A stretch of 33,755 nt of DNA from an uncultured Chlorobiales bacterium. GTDB taxonomy: Bacteria; Bacteroidota; Chlorobiia; Chlorobiales; Thermochlorobacteraceae. Numbering within the stretch: the stretch's first letter is position 1; each line of letters opens with the position of its first letter. Positions 16,041 through 23,821 of the stretch are shown piece after piece. The translations under genes were made by a program, and so were the position numbers. Below the pieces are notes generated by a model. The model was given only the letters and a program-made list of their open reading frames with translations. It did not search any database and was not told the origin of the DNA. The stretch spans positions 1-33,755 of the forward strand of contig CALKXI010000112.1 in the NCBI GenBank assembly GCA_938003965.1, written 5' to 3'.

Positions 16041-17060
16041 TTACTCAAACTGTTCAAGCATTCGCACGTCGTTTTCCAAAAGGTAGCGAATATCGGTGAT
16101 GCCGTAGCGGAGCAGTGTGGTGCGCTCAATGCCCATGCCCCATGCGTAGCCCGAATATTCGTTAGGATTGATGTTGCAGTTTCGCAACACGTTTGGGTGA
16201 ACCATTCCGCACCCCAAAATTTCGAGCCAACCTGTGTGCTTGCATACGCGACAGCCTTTCCCGCCACAGAGGTAGCAGGTGATATCGACTTCCGCTGACG
16301 GCTCGGTGAAGGGAAAGAAACTCGGTCGGAATCGCAGGTTCACATCGCTTCCGAACATTTGTTTGGCAAAGGAATAAATCGTGGCTTTTAGGTCGGCGAA
16401 ACTCACGCCTTTATCGACATACAAGCCCTCGAGTTGATGAAACACACAGAGGCTTCTTGCGCTCACGGCTTCGTTGCGATAAACCTTGCCGGGCATAATG
16501 AGCCGAAGCGGCGGCTTTTGCGCAAGCATGGCACGGATTTGCACGGGCGAGGTGTGCGTGCGTAGGACAATGTCTTCGCCGTCGCCTTTGCGAATGAAGA
16601 ATGTGTCTTGCATATCGCGGGCGGGGTGGTCGTCAGGAAAATTGAGTTTTGTGAAGTTGTAATCGTCGAGCTCGATTTCAGGTCCGGTGGCTTCGCTGAA
16701 GCCCATTCCAAAGAAAATGCGCTTCATGTCACCCAAGACTTTTTGAACAGGATGTTCAGACCCTAGAAACGGCTTTCGTCCTGGTAGCGTGAGGTCAAGC
16801 GTTGGGGTGTCGTCGCTCTGTTCTGCGAATTGGCTTTTAGCTTGCTCAAATTTTGTTTCAGCAAGTTGTTTGAGTTCATTGAGCAATTTTCCAATGCGTG
16901 GCTTTTCCTCACGTGGCACTGTTTTCATCTGCTCGAAGAGTTCAGCAATAATTCCCTTTCGCACAAGGTATTTGAGCCGATAGGCTTCGAGTGATGAAGC
17001 GTCAGAAATCTGGGCAGATTCAATTTCTGCTTTGAGTTGAGCGATGGACTCTTGTATCAT
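16041..17060 (-). CDS. pheS: Phenylalanyl-tRNA synthetase alpha subunit
   Basis: This is the catalytic subunit of the alpha2-beta2 enzyme that charges tRNA-Phe. An N-terminal coiled-coil arm (about 1-90) contacts tRNA. Then come class II motif 1 ([18 protein letters not shown]), motif 2 ([14 protein letters not shown] with HQLEGLYVD, then [17 protein letters not shown]) and motif 3 ([18 protein letters not shown]). The insert [17 protein letters not shown] is the cysteine loop often seen in bacterial PheS. I chose the ATG at 17060, giving 339 aa, because it produces the normal N-terminus; the frame from 17111 adds 17 residues. pheT is not downstream and must be elsewhere. It is the last translation gene of the thrS-infC-rpmI-rplT-pheS run. 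Confidence 0.97.
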   Translation of the reverse strand: MIQESIAQLKAEIESAQISDASSLEAYRLKYLVRKGIIAELFEQMKTVPREEKPRIGKLLNELKQLAETKFEQAKSQFAEQSDDTPTLDLTLPGRKPFLGSEHPVQKVLGDMKRIFFGMGFSEATGPEIELDDYNFTKLNFPDDHPARDMQDTFFIRKGDGEDIVLRTHTSPVQIRAMLAQKPPLRLIMPGKVYRNEAVSARSLCVFHQLEGLYVDKGVSFADLKATIYSFAKQMFGSDVNLRFRPSFFPFTEPSAEVDITCYLCGGKGCRVCKHTGWLEILGCGMVHPNVLRNCNINPNEYSGYAWGMGIERTTLLRYGITDIRYLLENDVRMLEQFE

Positions 17061-17138
17061 TGTTTGCTCTGACGAAATCAGGCGAAGCATTTTGCCATCT
17101 GCTTCGCCCACAGATTGAATCTTTTACCGAGCGTGAAT

Positions 17139-17486
17139 TTAAGCCAATGCAGCTTTAACAACTGCGCTAAAGGCTTCGGGATTTTTCACGGCGAGTTCAG
17201 CGAGCGACTTGCGGTTGATGTTAATGTTTTTCGTTTCCATTGCTGCAATGAGCTTCGAGTAGGTTGTGCCGTTGAGCCGAGCGGCGGCGTTGATGCGCGT
17301 AATCCACAGAGCGCGGAAATTGCGCTTTTTGACGCGACGGTCGCGATATTCATATTGACCGGCTTTGTCGACGGCGTGCTTGGCAATCGTGATCACATTT
17401 CCTCTTGCGCCCCAGAATCCTTTGGCTCTTTTCAAAACTTTTTTGCGGCGTGCGCGCGAGGCAACTGCATTTTTAGCGCGTGGCAT
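17139..17486 (-). CDS. rplT: 50S ribosomal protein L20
   Basis: The 115-aa sequence shows the full L20 pattern: [69 protein letters not shown] and a helical C-terminus. L20 binds 23S rRNA early in large-subunit assembly and represses its own operon in several bacteria. The ATG is preceded by AGGAGA at a good distance, a clear ribosome-binding site. It lies between rpmI and pheS as expected. Confidence 0.98.
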   Translation of the reverse strand: MPRAKNAVASRARRKKVLKRAKGFWGARGNVITIAKHAVDKAGQYEYRDRRVKKRNFRALWITRINAAARLNGTTYSKLIAAMETKNININRKSLAELAVKNPEAFSAVVKAALA

Positions 17487-17532
17487 ATTTGACTCTCCTA
17501 AAAATTAGTGATTGAATGAATCTTAGTTTGAA

Positions 17533-17727
17533 TTAGGCAAGTAACATTTGCTTAACAGTCGCTTTGTGTGTTGAGGCAACGAGCGTATCGTGTTGCAAGT
17601 TGCGCTTGCGTCTTGCGCTTTTGTGTCCGAGATTGTGTCTCATTCCGCTTTTTTTGCGCTTGATTTTTCCTGTGGCAGTTACTTTAAAGCGTTTTTTGGC
17701 AGAACTTACAGATTTCATCTTTGGCAT
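17533..17727 (-). CDS. rpmI: 50S ribosomal protein L35
   Basis: The 64-aa L35 begins MPKMKSVSSAKKRFKVTATG and contains the basic KRKKSGMRHNLGHKSARRKR core. The start at 17727 is set by the family N-terminus and by an AGGA-type ribosome-binding site; an in-frame extension to 17799 is not L35-like. The 46-bp spacing to rplT and the close upstream infC make the standard infC-rpmI-rplT operon. Confidence 0.97.
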   Translation of the reverse strand: MPKMKSVSSAKKRFKVTATGKIKRKKSGMRHNLGHKSARRKRNLQHDTLVASTHKATVKQMLLA

Positions 17728-17785
17728 CGTTGTGTTATCCTTTCCTGTTGAGTTGATAAAATTTGATTGAGATTGTCGGTTTCGT

Positions 17786-18448
17786 TTATGCAGTCGCATT
17801 GCGTTTATCGACTGCTTCTTGTTGTTTTTTCTTGCGTTCTTCGGCTTCGGCTTTCAGAGCAACTTCTTGTTGTGCGCGCTCTTGGGCTTCTTTTCTCTCG
17901 AGGGCTTCGATTTTCGCCCTGTCAGGCACGTAGAAAACATAAAGGTTTTTGCCTTCTAACTTCGGCGGCGATTCTTCTCTGCCAACTATTGAAAGTCGCT
18001 CCGTCAAGCGTTTGAGCAGTTCATAGCCTCTTTCTTTATAGACGATAGCGCGTCCGAGAAATACGACTGTTGCTCGGACTTTATCGCCTTTGCGTAAAAA
18101 TTCTTCGGCGTGATTGGCTTTGAAATCGAAATCGTGCTTGTCGGTATTCGGATGAAAGCGAATTTCTTTGAGTGCTGACGTTTTAGTTTTCTTCTTTACC
18201 TCTTTTTCTCTTTTCTCAATTTCGTAAAGGAATTTGCCGTAGTCAGCAATTTTGCAAACAGGCGGTTGCGCATTGGGCTGAATTTCAATCAAATCGAGTC
18301 CTAACTTTCGCGCTTCGCGCAAGGCGTCGACGGTTTTCATGACTTGCTGTTCGCCTTCGGGGAAAATGACACGCACCTCGGGAACACGAATTTCATCGTT
18401 CGTGCGGTATGCCTTGGCATTGCGATTCCTATCACGAGTGTCTTTCAT
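17786..18448 (-). CDS. infC: Translation initiation factor IF-3
   Basis: IF-3 binds the 30S subunit, prevents premature 50S joining and checks the initiator codon. The N-domain ([31 protein letters not shown]) and C-domain ([37 protein letters not shown]) are both complete. About 35 extra residues follow the usual end: a charged helix rich in Lys, Glu, Gln and Ala. The start is an ATG with an in-frame TAA two codons upstream, so the gene does not use the AUU start known from E. coli infC. This argues against self-repression by start-codon discrimination. The 346-bp upstream gap may hold its promoter. Confidence 0.96.
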   Translation of the reverse strand: MKDTRDRNRNAKAYRTNDEIRVPEVRVIFPEGEQQVMKTVDALREARKLGLDLIEIQPNAQPPVCKIADYGKFLYEIEKREKEVKKKTKTSALKEIRFHPNTDKHDFDFKANHAEEFLRKGDKVRATVVFLGRAIVYKERGYELLKRLTERLSIVGREESPPKLEGKNLYVFYVPDRAKIEALERKEAQERAQQEVALKAEAEERKKKQQEAVDKRNATA

Positions 18449-18794
18449 ATCTTATTACTTCTTAGTTGATTCAGTGTTGAATTTATCTCTAATGTGATTC
18501 CAATTTTGTTCCCTCGTAGATGTCCGTCAGCAAGTGCGCAACGCCGATGGATTTCAATTCCAACTTCGCGACTTTATTGTCCAAGCTGATGTAATCTCAC
18601 TTGCGTTTTGTTTTTGAGAGCGAGGCTGAGCCTAAATCAAATTTCCGACGATAATTTCGTGAATAATGTTTGGCATATCGTGCTTGACCAACTCGCCATT
18701 AACAAATTATATTGCTGTTCGGAACTACGCTCAAACTCTAAATATAGGCTTCTCGCGTTATCTTTTTTGCCAATACTGGCGTCATTTCATCCTC
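18449..18794. other. 346-bp gap between thrS and infC without an intact gene
   Basis: No frame on either strand has an intact gene. On the minus strand several protein-like fragments lie in different frames, each ended by stops: for example NARSLYLEFERSSEQQYNLL (about 18760-18700), LVKHDMPNIIHEIIVGNLI (about 18690-18630) and SLDNKVAKLELKSIGVAHLL (about 18592-18520). This pattern suggests the remains of a decayed minus-strand gene, but I cannot name a parent family. The promoter for infC-rpmI-rplT-pheS may also lie here; I did not find a convincing one. Confidence 0.4.
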
Positions 18795-20762
18795 TCACTT
18801 TTTCAATGCGATTTCTTCTTTCAACATTGTGATAGTTTCATCGATTGATTTCACGCCTTTGTCGCCTTCTTTGTGCTTGCGAACGGCGACGCTTTTTGCC
18901 TCGCGTTCTTTTTCGCCAATGACGAGCATATACGGAATTTTCTTCAACTCGGCATCGCGGATTTTCTTGCCAATTTTCTCGTTGCGCTCGTCGAGTTCCG
19001 CACGAATTTTTTCGTTTCTTAATTTCTCGACCACTTCCGCTGCGTAATCGTTGACGGCATCGACAATTGGCAACACTGCAACTTGTACTGGCGAGAGCCA
19101 CAGCGGAAAATTGCCTGCACAGTTTTCAATCAAAACCCCGATGAATCGCTCCATTGAGCCAAACGGCGCACGATGAATAATCACAGGACGATGCGGTTTG
19201 TTATCGCTTCCTGTGTAGGTAAGGTTGAAGCGTTCTGCCATCACATAGTCGACCTGCACCGTGCCAAGTTGCCATTTGCGCCCAATTGCGTCTTTGACGA
19301 TGAAATCGATTTTCGGTCCATAGAAACTTGCTTCGCCAATGCCGATGAAGTAATTGAGATTCATTTTTTCGGCGGCGGCGCGCACATCGTTTTCGGCTTG
19401 TTCCCAGAGTTCGTCAGTGCCTCCATATTTGGTTTTGTTCGCTTCATCGCGGAACGACAGTCGCGTTTGCACATCTTTGAAGCCAAGCGTCGAGAAGACA
19501 AATTGAGTGAGGTCAATCACGTTGCAGAGTTCTTCTTGCAGTTGGTCTTGCCTGCAATAAATGTGCGAATCGTCTTGTGTGAATCCGCGTGCACGCGTCA
19601 ATCCATTGAGTTCGCCCGATTGCTCATAGCGGTAGACCGTGCCAAACTCCGCCAAGCGAATGGGCAAATCGCGATAACTGCGCGGCTTTGCGTCATAAAT
19701 TTGATGATGATGCGGGCAGTTCATCGGCTTCAAAAGGTATTGCTCCTCCTTGCCTGTCTCATCGGTGAGGGTAACTGGCGGGAACTGCGAATCTTTGTAG
19801 TACGGATAGTGCCCTGACGTTTTGTAGAGTTCAATGCTGCCGATGTGGGGCGTATAAACGGCTTGGTAGCCACGCTTGAACTGTTCGTCTTTCAAAAAGT
19901 TCTCGAGTTCTTGCCTTAATATCGCGCCTTTGGGAAGCCAAATCGGCAAACCGCTTCCGACTTTCGGCGAAATTAGGAAGAGTTCTAACTCTTGCCCGAT
20001 TTTTCGGTGGTCGCGTTTGCGCGCTTCCTCGAGTTGCGCGAAGTGTTGCTTGAGCAATTTTTCTGACGGAAACGAGATGCCGTAGATGCGTTGCATTTGC
20101 TCGCGGCTCGAATCGCCTCGCCAATACGACGCGGAAATGTTGGTCAAGCGCACCGCTTTGAGTTTCGATGTTCGCGGCAAATGCGGACCTGTGCAAAGGT
20201 CTGTAAACTCGCCTTGATGATACAGGGACACCACAGGCTCGTTGATGCTTTGCAGAATCTCGACTTTATAGGGGTCGAGGCGTTTCGTTTTGAAGTATTC
20301 AACGGCTTCGTCGCGGCTCAATTCTTCGCGCACGATAGGCAAATCGCGTTTGGCAATCTCCATCATTCGCGCCTCAATTTTGCGCAAATCTTCTTCGGTG
20401 AATCGATGTTCGGACGAGATGTCGTAATAAAAGCCGTTTTCGGTTGCAGGACCTGCGCCAAATTTTGTTCCGGGAAATAGCTCCTCAATGGCTTGTGCCA
20501 TCAAGTGGCTTGAACTGTGCCAGTAGAGGTTGCGCCCTTCATCAGAATCGAAGGTGATGATTTCAATGGTCGCATCTTCTTCAATTGGCAAATTGAGGTC
20601 TCGCAGTTTGCCATTGACCTTAATGCCGAGCGCATCTTCGAAGAGCCGATTTCCGATAGACTTCGCCACGTCGTTTCCAGTCGTGCCTTTTGGGTATTGA
20701 CGCACAGAGCCATCAGGCAAAGTCAATGAAATTTGCTCTGTCAAGAGTTGTGTATCGGACAT
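18795..20762 (-). CDS. thrS: Threonyl-tRNA synthetase
   Basis: The 655-aa enzyme charges tRNA-Thr and has all four parts. An N-terminal TGS domain (ISLTLPDGSVRQYPKG) is followed by the second editing domain (HSSSHLMAQAIEELFPG, with the HxxxH site that removes mischarged Ser). The class II catalytic core has the zinc ligand Cys in KPMNCPHHHQIY and motif 2 (RYEQSGELNGLTRARGF), with motif 3 HRAPFGSMERF. The C-terminal anticodon-binding domain begins at QVAVLPIVDAVNDYA. I chose the ATG at 20762, preceded by AAAGGA; the extension to 20801 lacks support. First gene of the thrS-infC-rpmI-rplT-pheS run. Confidence 0.98.
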   Translation of the reverse strand: MSDTQLLTEQISLTLPDGSVRQYPKGTTGNDVAKSIGNRLFEDALGIKVNGKLRDLNLPIEEDATIEIITFDSDEGRNLYWHSSSHLMAQAIEELFPGTKFGAGPATENGFYYDISSEHRFTEEDLRKIEARMMEIAKRDLPIVREELSRDEAVEYFKTKRLDPYKVEILQSINEPVVSLYHQGEFTDLCTGPHLPRTSKLKAVRLTNISASYWRGDSSREQMQRIYGISFPSEKLLKQHFAQLEEARKRDHRKIGQELELFLISPKVGSGLPIWLPKGAILRQELENFLKDEQFKRGYQAVYTPHIGSIELYKTSGHYPYYKDSQFPPVTLTDETGKEEQYLLKPMNCPHHHQIYDAKPRSYRDLPIRLAEFGTVYRYEQSGELNGLTRARGFTQDDSHIYCRQDQLQEELCNVIDLTQFVFSTLGFKDVQTRLSFRDEANKTKYGGTDELWEQAENDVRAAAEKMNLNYFIGIGEASFYGPKIDFIVKDAIGRKWQLGTVQVDYVMAERFNLTYTGSDNKPHRPVIIHRAPFGSMERFIGVLIENCAGNFPLWLSPVQVAVLPIVDAVNDYAAEVVEKLRNEKIRAELDERNEKIGKKIRDAELKKIPYMLVIGEKEREAKSVAVRKHKEGDKGVKSIDETITMLKEEIALKK

Positions 20763-21094
20763 ATTCTGTCGTTCCTTTCTAAAGCACGCCAGTGAAGGCA
20801 ATCAGTTCCAAATCGGTTCAGTGGCGATGTGTAGCGATTGACCTTGCGTCAATGCCTGAACGCCGAAAGCCTGCAAATTAGCAGAGGAAGTTTGCTTCAA
20901 CACGGAGGGAAGGCGTTGCTTTCACGCGGCGTTTCATCGTTTCAATTCTAAAAGTTGCTTGATTTGGTGGCTACTTTTGGTTAGTTCATCAATCATCGGG
21001 AGAGCCTGACCCCGCACTTTCACTTTGGAAAGATATGATTGGTGAAGATTTTCGGCGAGTGTTTGTCTTTCGCCTAACCTGAAGGCGAAGTTTT
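20763..21094. other. 332-bp structured gap between rplI and thrS
   Basis: No intact gene lies here. On the minus strand, directly after the rplI stop, an open frame from about 21096 to the TGA at 20934-20936 reads protein-like (for example LGERQTLAENLHQSYLSKVK and PMIDELTKSSHQIKQLLELK) but has no usable start at its 5' end. Its TGA overlaps an ATG (ATGA at 20937-20934) that opens a 19-codon ORF, MKRRVKATPSLRVEANFLC. Downstream, 20788-20797 and 20817-20826 form an inverted repeat of 10 bp with one mismatch just before the thrS ribosome-binding site, and a GCGT/ACGC stem lies at about 20846-20863. It may be a decayed gene plus a thrS leader. No T-box features were recognised. Confidence 0.45.
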
Positions 21095-21544
21095 CTACTC
21101 AGCTTCAGCTTCGACTTCGAGATTCAATTTCGCAACCACATCGGAATATAGTTTTATCGTAACCTCATGCTTGCCGACTTGTTTAATCGGCGGGTCAATC
21201 GTGATTTGTTTGCGGTCCACTTCAAACCCTTTTGCTTTCAAGCCATCGGCAATCATCTGCGTGGTTACGGTGCCGTAAAGACGCCCCTCTTCTCCTGCTT
21301 TCACTTTCACATTAAGCAAAAGTCGTTCAAGTGATTCTGCCAATTCCCGTGCTGCTTTGCGCTCACGCTCGATTTTGAAGGCTTTTTGCTTCTTCTCAGT
21401 TTCAATGGCTTTGAGCATGCCTTCGGTAGCACGCACGGCAAGTCCTTTTGGAATCAAGTAATTTCGGGCGTATCCGTCTTTAACGGTAAGAATGTCTCCG
21501 ACTTCGCCGAGTTTTTCGACCTCTTTTTTCAAGATGATTTTCAT
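21095..21544 (-). CDS. rplI: 50S ribosomal protein L9
   Basis: The 149-aa L9 has the conserved N-domain MKIILKKEVEKLGEVGDIL with VKDGYARNYLIPKGLA, then a long connecting helix and the C-domain (EEGRLYGTVTTQMIADGLK). It ends in an acidic EVEAEAE tail. The start at 21544 is fixed by the family N-terminus; the frame from 21589 adds 15 residues that belong to the spacer. It is the last gene of rpsF-ssb-rpsR-rplI, 22 bp after rpsR. Confidence 0.97.
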   Translation of the reverse strand: MKIILKKEVEKLGEVGDILTVKDGYARNYLIPKGLAVRATEGMLKAIETEKKQKAFKIERERKAARELAESLERLLLNVKVKAGEEGRLYGTVTTQMIADGLKAKGFEVDRKQITIDPPIKQVGKHEVTIKLYSDVVAKLNLEVEAEAE

Positions 21545-21566
21545 AGTACAAAGTCCGTTAAGTTGG

Positions 21567-21839
21567 TTAGCGAATTTCTTCGGAAACAAATGGAATAATT
21601 GCTAAGTGCCGTGCCCATTTGATAGACTTGGTGAGCAGATTTTGCTCTTTTGCAGAAAGCCCCGTAATGCGGCGTGGGATAATTTTTCCTTGTTCGTTGA
21701 TAAATCGGCGCAATTTACGGTCATCTCGATAATCAAAGAACGCAATTTGATTTTTCGGCGTTACTTTGCGCTGCTTCTTTGCTTGTTGCGCACGCAAAGA
21801 TTGCTTTCCCTTCGAGTTGGTGTTGCGTTGTTCTGCCAT
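21567..21839 (-). CDS. rpsR: 30S ribosomal protein S18
   Basis: The 90-aa S18 has a basic N-terminal tail (GKQSLRAQQAKKQRK), then IAFFDYRDDRKLRRFINEQ and the diagnostic KIIPRRITGLSAKEQNLL and IKWARHLAIIPF. S18 pairs with S6 on the platform of the small subunit. I chose the ATG at 21839 (MAEQRNTNSKG), because the longer frame begins inside the spacer that holds a strong hairpin. The N-terminal tail is about 15 residues longer than in E. coli, as is common in this group. Confidence 0.97.
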   Translation of the reverse strand: MAEQRNTNSKGKQSLRAQQAKKQRKVTPKNQIAFFDYRDDRKLRRFINEQGKIIPRRITGLSAKEQNLLTKSIKWARHLAIIPFVSEEIR

Positions 21840-21877
21840 TGTTTCGGTAAACTGATTGGAAGTATTGGTATGAGCAA

Positions 21878-21896
21878 GGGCGGGCATAACCCGCCC
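21878..21896. repeat. Perfect GC-rich hairpin between ssb and rpsR
   Basis: GGGCGGG at 21878-21884 and CCCGCCC at 21890-21896 form a 7-bp all-GC stem with a five-base loop. It lies 20 bp downstream of the ssb stop on the minus strand, before rpsR. It is not followed by a T-tract on either strand, so it is not a typical intrinsic terminator. It could slow RNA decay, mark a processing site or be a dispersed palindromic repeat. Confidence 0.7.
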
Positions 21897-21916
21897 ACAT
21901 TACGCCGTTGATGAAA

Positions 21917-22387
21917 TTACTGTCCGTTGTTCGAGACTTCTCCGTCCGCCGCTAAATACTTGTATTCATACAAGTCTTTGCTGTTGACATTGGTATCGTC
22001 GTTGGCTTCTTCAACCACGCTGACATCGTCGTCGTTGCGTCGACGCTTGTTGAGAAACTGGATTCGTCGGGCTTTGATTTCAACGACGGTGCGTGTCGTG
22101 CCGTCTTGCAGTTTCCATGTGCGGCTTTGAAGTTCGCCATCGACCAGAACGGCACTGCTCTTGTGCAAGTTGTCGCGACACGATTCTGCCAACTTGTTCC
22201 ACGCCACAATTCCGACGTAGCAGACGTCTTCCTGCCACTCGTTGTTGCTGTCGCGGAACCGGCGGTTGCACGCGATTGTGAAGTTCACCACAGGCGTTCC
22301 CGTCGTGGTTTGTCTGAAAATCGGGTCTTTTGTCAGGTTACCTGCAATGACCACGCTGTTAATTTCTGGCATCTTTAAATCTGCCAT
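21917..22387 (-). CDS. ssb: Single-stranded DNA-binding protein
   Basis: This SSB has an OB-fold domain (INSVVIAGNLTKDPIFRQTT, TPVVNFTIACNRRFRD, CYVGIVAWNKLAESCRDNL, VLVDGELQSRTWKLQDG) followed by a basic RRRNDDD stretch and an acidic linker. The C-terminus is DGEVSNNGQ. The usual acidic tip ending in Pro-Phe, which recruits repair and replication proteins, is absent, and no other frame beyond the stop supplies it. At 156 aa the size is normal, but the interaction tip appears to be missing. The start ATG follows GGAGG. Its position between rpsF and rpsR is the classical one. Confidence 0.95.
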   Translation of the reverse strand: MADLKMPEINSVVIAGNLTKDPIFRQTTTGTPVVNFTIACNRRFRDSNNEWQEDVCYVGIVAWNKLAESCRDNLHKSSAVLVDGELQSRTWKLQDGTTRTVVEIKARRIQFLNKRRRNDDDVSVVEEANDDTNVNSKDLYEYKYLAADGEVSNNGQ

Positions 22388-22486
22388 ATCGTATCCTCCA
22401 AAGATGAAAGTTTTTCAAGCTATCTATGGTATCAGAAAAAAAATAACTGTCGAGGTTACACTCAGTTGTGTTGCCGCATATCGCGC

Positions 22487-22864
22487 TTACGCTTTTTCAG
22501 ATTCTGATTGCGCCGATGGCAATGCCTGTGCCGTGCCGTATTTAGCGACGCGCTCTCGAATCTCAAGCAGACGCTTATCTAACACAATCGTTAGGTAACG
22601 AATGATTTGTTCGTTGAGGCGATATTGACGCTCTAATTCAGCAATTGCCGTAGGGGGTGCAGTAAACTCAATGTGTATGTAGTATCCGATGGTTGATTTG
22701 CCAATTTTGTAGGCGAGCTTCTTGCGACCAGGTTCAAGAATGTTCTTGATGTCGCCTCCAAGAGAAGTTAGTATGGACTTGACTTTTTGAATCACGGCTT
22801 GCACGGCTTCATCATCTAAGTTGCCGTCAATTACGACTGTCGTCTCGTAGAGTTTGTTCTCCAT
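22487..22864 (-). CDS. rpsF: 30S ribosomal protein S6
   Basis: The 125-aa S6 has the alpha-beta fold starting [20 protein letters not shown], with [20 protein letters not shown] and [16 protein letters not shown]. The C-terminal tail is polar and longer than the core. The ATG at 22864 fits the family start; three extra codons upstream (MQQ) are possible. It is the first gene of the rpsF-ssb-rpsR-rplI operon and has a candidate Bacteroidota promoter 45 bp upstream. Confidence 0.96.
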   Translation of the reverse strand: MENKLYETTVVIDGNLDDEAVQAVIQKVKSILTSLGGDIKNILEPGRKKLAYKIGKSTIGYYIHIEFTAPPTAIAELERQYRLNEQIIRYLTIVLDKRLLEIRERVAKYGTAQALPSAQSESEKA

Positions 22865-22908
22865 TTGTTGCAAACATAAAATTTGATTATGGCTGATTTC
22901 GACTCACC

Positions 22909-22938
22909 CAAACCTACCCGAAAATAGGCTTTGCAAAA
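22909..22938 (-). promoter_or_regulatory. Candidate Bacteroidota-type promoter of rpsF operon
   Basis: On the minus strand TTTTG (22938-22934), a 17-base spacer and TAGGTTTG (22916-22909) match the Bacteroidota -33 TTG / -7 TAnnTTTG pattern. The -7 box ends 44 bp before the rpsF ATG, which leaves a short leader of about 40 bases. The match is by eye in an AT-rich region and could arise by chance. Confidence 0.45.
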
Positions 22939-23116
22939 TTTATTTGCGTAGGCTTTCAGAGAACCAAAATCACCGCAACGCACCTGCCGATTCATTTTGC
23001 CAGCTATGAGTTGTTGCGGAATCATAAAAAGGGCTACAAAAATAGAGTTCAGGTTTCGTATTTCCAAATGTCGTTTTACTTTTCTTTACCTCAACGATTG
23101 AACTTAACTCATTTTT

Positions 23117-23812
23117 ATGACCAAGAAAGTAGCCGTTATCGGCGTAGGCAATTTTGGCGCACACTTATGTGAGACCTTAGCACGTCGTGGCGTAGAAGTG
23201 ATGGCAATTGACAGCAACATGAACAACTTAGATGATGTGAAAGATAAAGTTACCTTGACAGTTCGGTTGGACTCGACCGAAGAAGCAGCCTTGAAAGCAC
23301 AAGGCATTACTGATTTCGATGTTGTAGTTGTTGGCATCGGGGACGATTTTGAAGCGGCTTTGCTTACGGTTGCTGCGCTCCAAAACCTTGGCGTCAAGCG
23401 CATCATCGCACGCGCTACTACTATCAGGCATGAGCGTATTCTTCGACATTTAGACATTGATGAAGTTATCTCTCCTGCGGTCGAGGCAGCAGAACGTTTG
23501 GCGGATAGTTTGCTCTATCGCGGCGTGGTCGATTCCCTTGAACTCTCTTCGGATTACTCGATTGTGGAAGTCAATGTTCCCGACCTTTTCATTGGCAAAA
23601 CCGTCGGCGAGTTGGAACTTCGCGAGCGATTTGGAGTGAATCTCATCACGATTAAACGCATTGAGCGAGAGGCTCGCGCATTCGGCTTGCGCTCAAAAAA
23701 CGTTGAAAAAATTTTGGGGATTCCGACGCCCGATATGGTGGTCAAAAAGGGCGATATTTTAGTGCTCTTTGCGCAAAAGTCCGCGATTGATAAGCTCTGT
23801 AATGCCAATTAA
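23117..23812 (+). CDS. TrkA/KtrA-type potassium uptake regulatory subunit
   Basis: This cytoplasmic 231-aa protein gates a potassium channel of the Trk/Ktr type by binding nucleotides. The RCK-N Rossmann domain opens with VAVIGVGNFGAHL (GxGxxG, residues 7-17) and ends its second strand in D32, suited to NAD(H) or ATP binding. The segment IARATTIRHERILRHLDIDEVISP is the conserved end of RCK-N. The RCK-C domain (about 140-229) follows, with VPDLFIGKTVGELELRERFG and KKGDILVLFAQ. A single RCK pair, not a duplicated one as in TrkA of E. coli, points to the KtrA form. No membrane subunit (KtrB/TrkH) is in the window. It is divergent from rpsF and convergent with the Spy-like gene. Confidence 0.93.
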   Translation: MTKKVAVIGVGNFGAHLCETLARRGVEVMAIDSNMNNLDDVKDKVTLTVRLDSTEEAALKAQGITDFDVVVVGIGDDFEAALLTVAALQNLGVKRIIARATTIRHERILRHLDIDEVISPAVEAAERLADSLLYRGVVDSLELSSDYSIVEVNVPDLFIGKTVGELELRERFGVNLITIKRIEREARAFGLRSKNVEKILGIPTPDMVVKKGDILVLFAQKSAIDKLCNAN

Positions 23813-23821
23813 ATCACCTTT

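Noticed and set aside
18608-18832. 74-codon + strand ORF across the thrS-infC gap
   Set aside because: It runs into the 3' end of thrS on the opposite strand, has no ribosome-binding site and shows no motif; the minus-strand fragments read more protein-like.
19173-19817. 214-codon open frame on the + strand inside thrS
   Set aside because: It is antisense to the highly conserved catalytic core of threonyl-tRNA synthetase and has no recognisable motif; long shadow frames are common opposite conserved genes.
21068-21090. Inverted repeat after rplI (TTCGCC / GGCGAA with 9-base loop) as a terminator of the rpsF operon
   Set aside because: On the minus strand no T-tract follows the stem; the T-run lies on the wrong side, so I do not call it a terminator.
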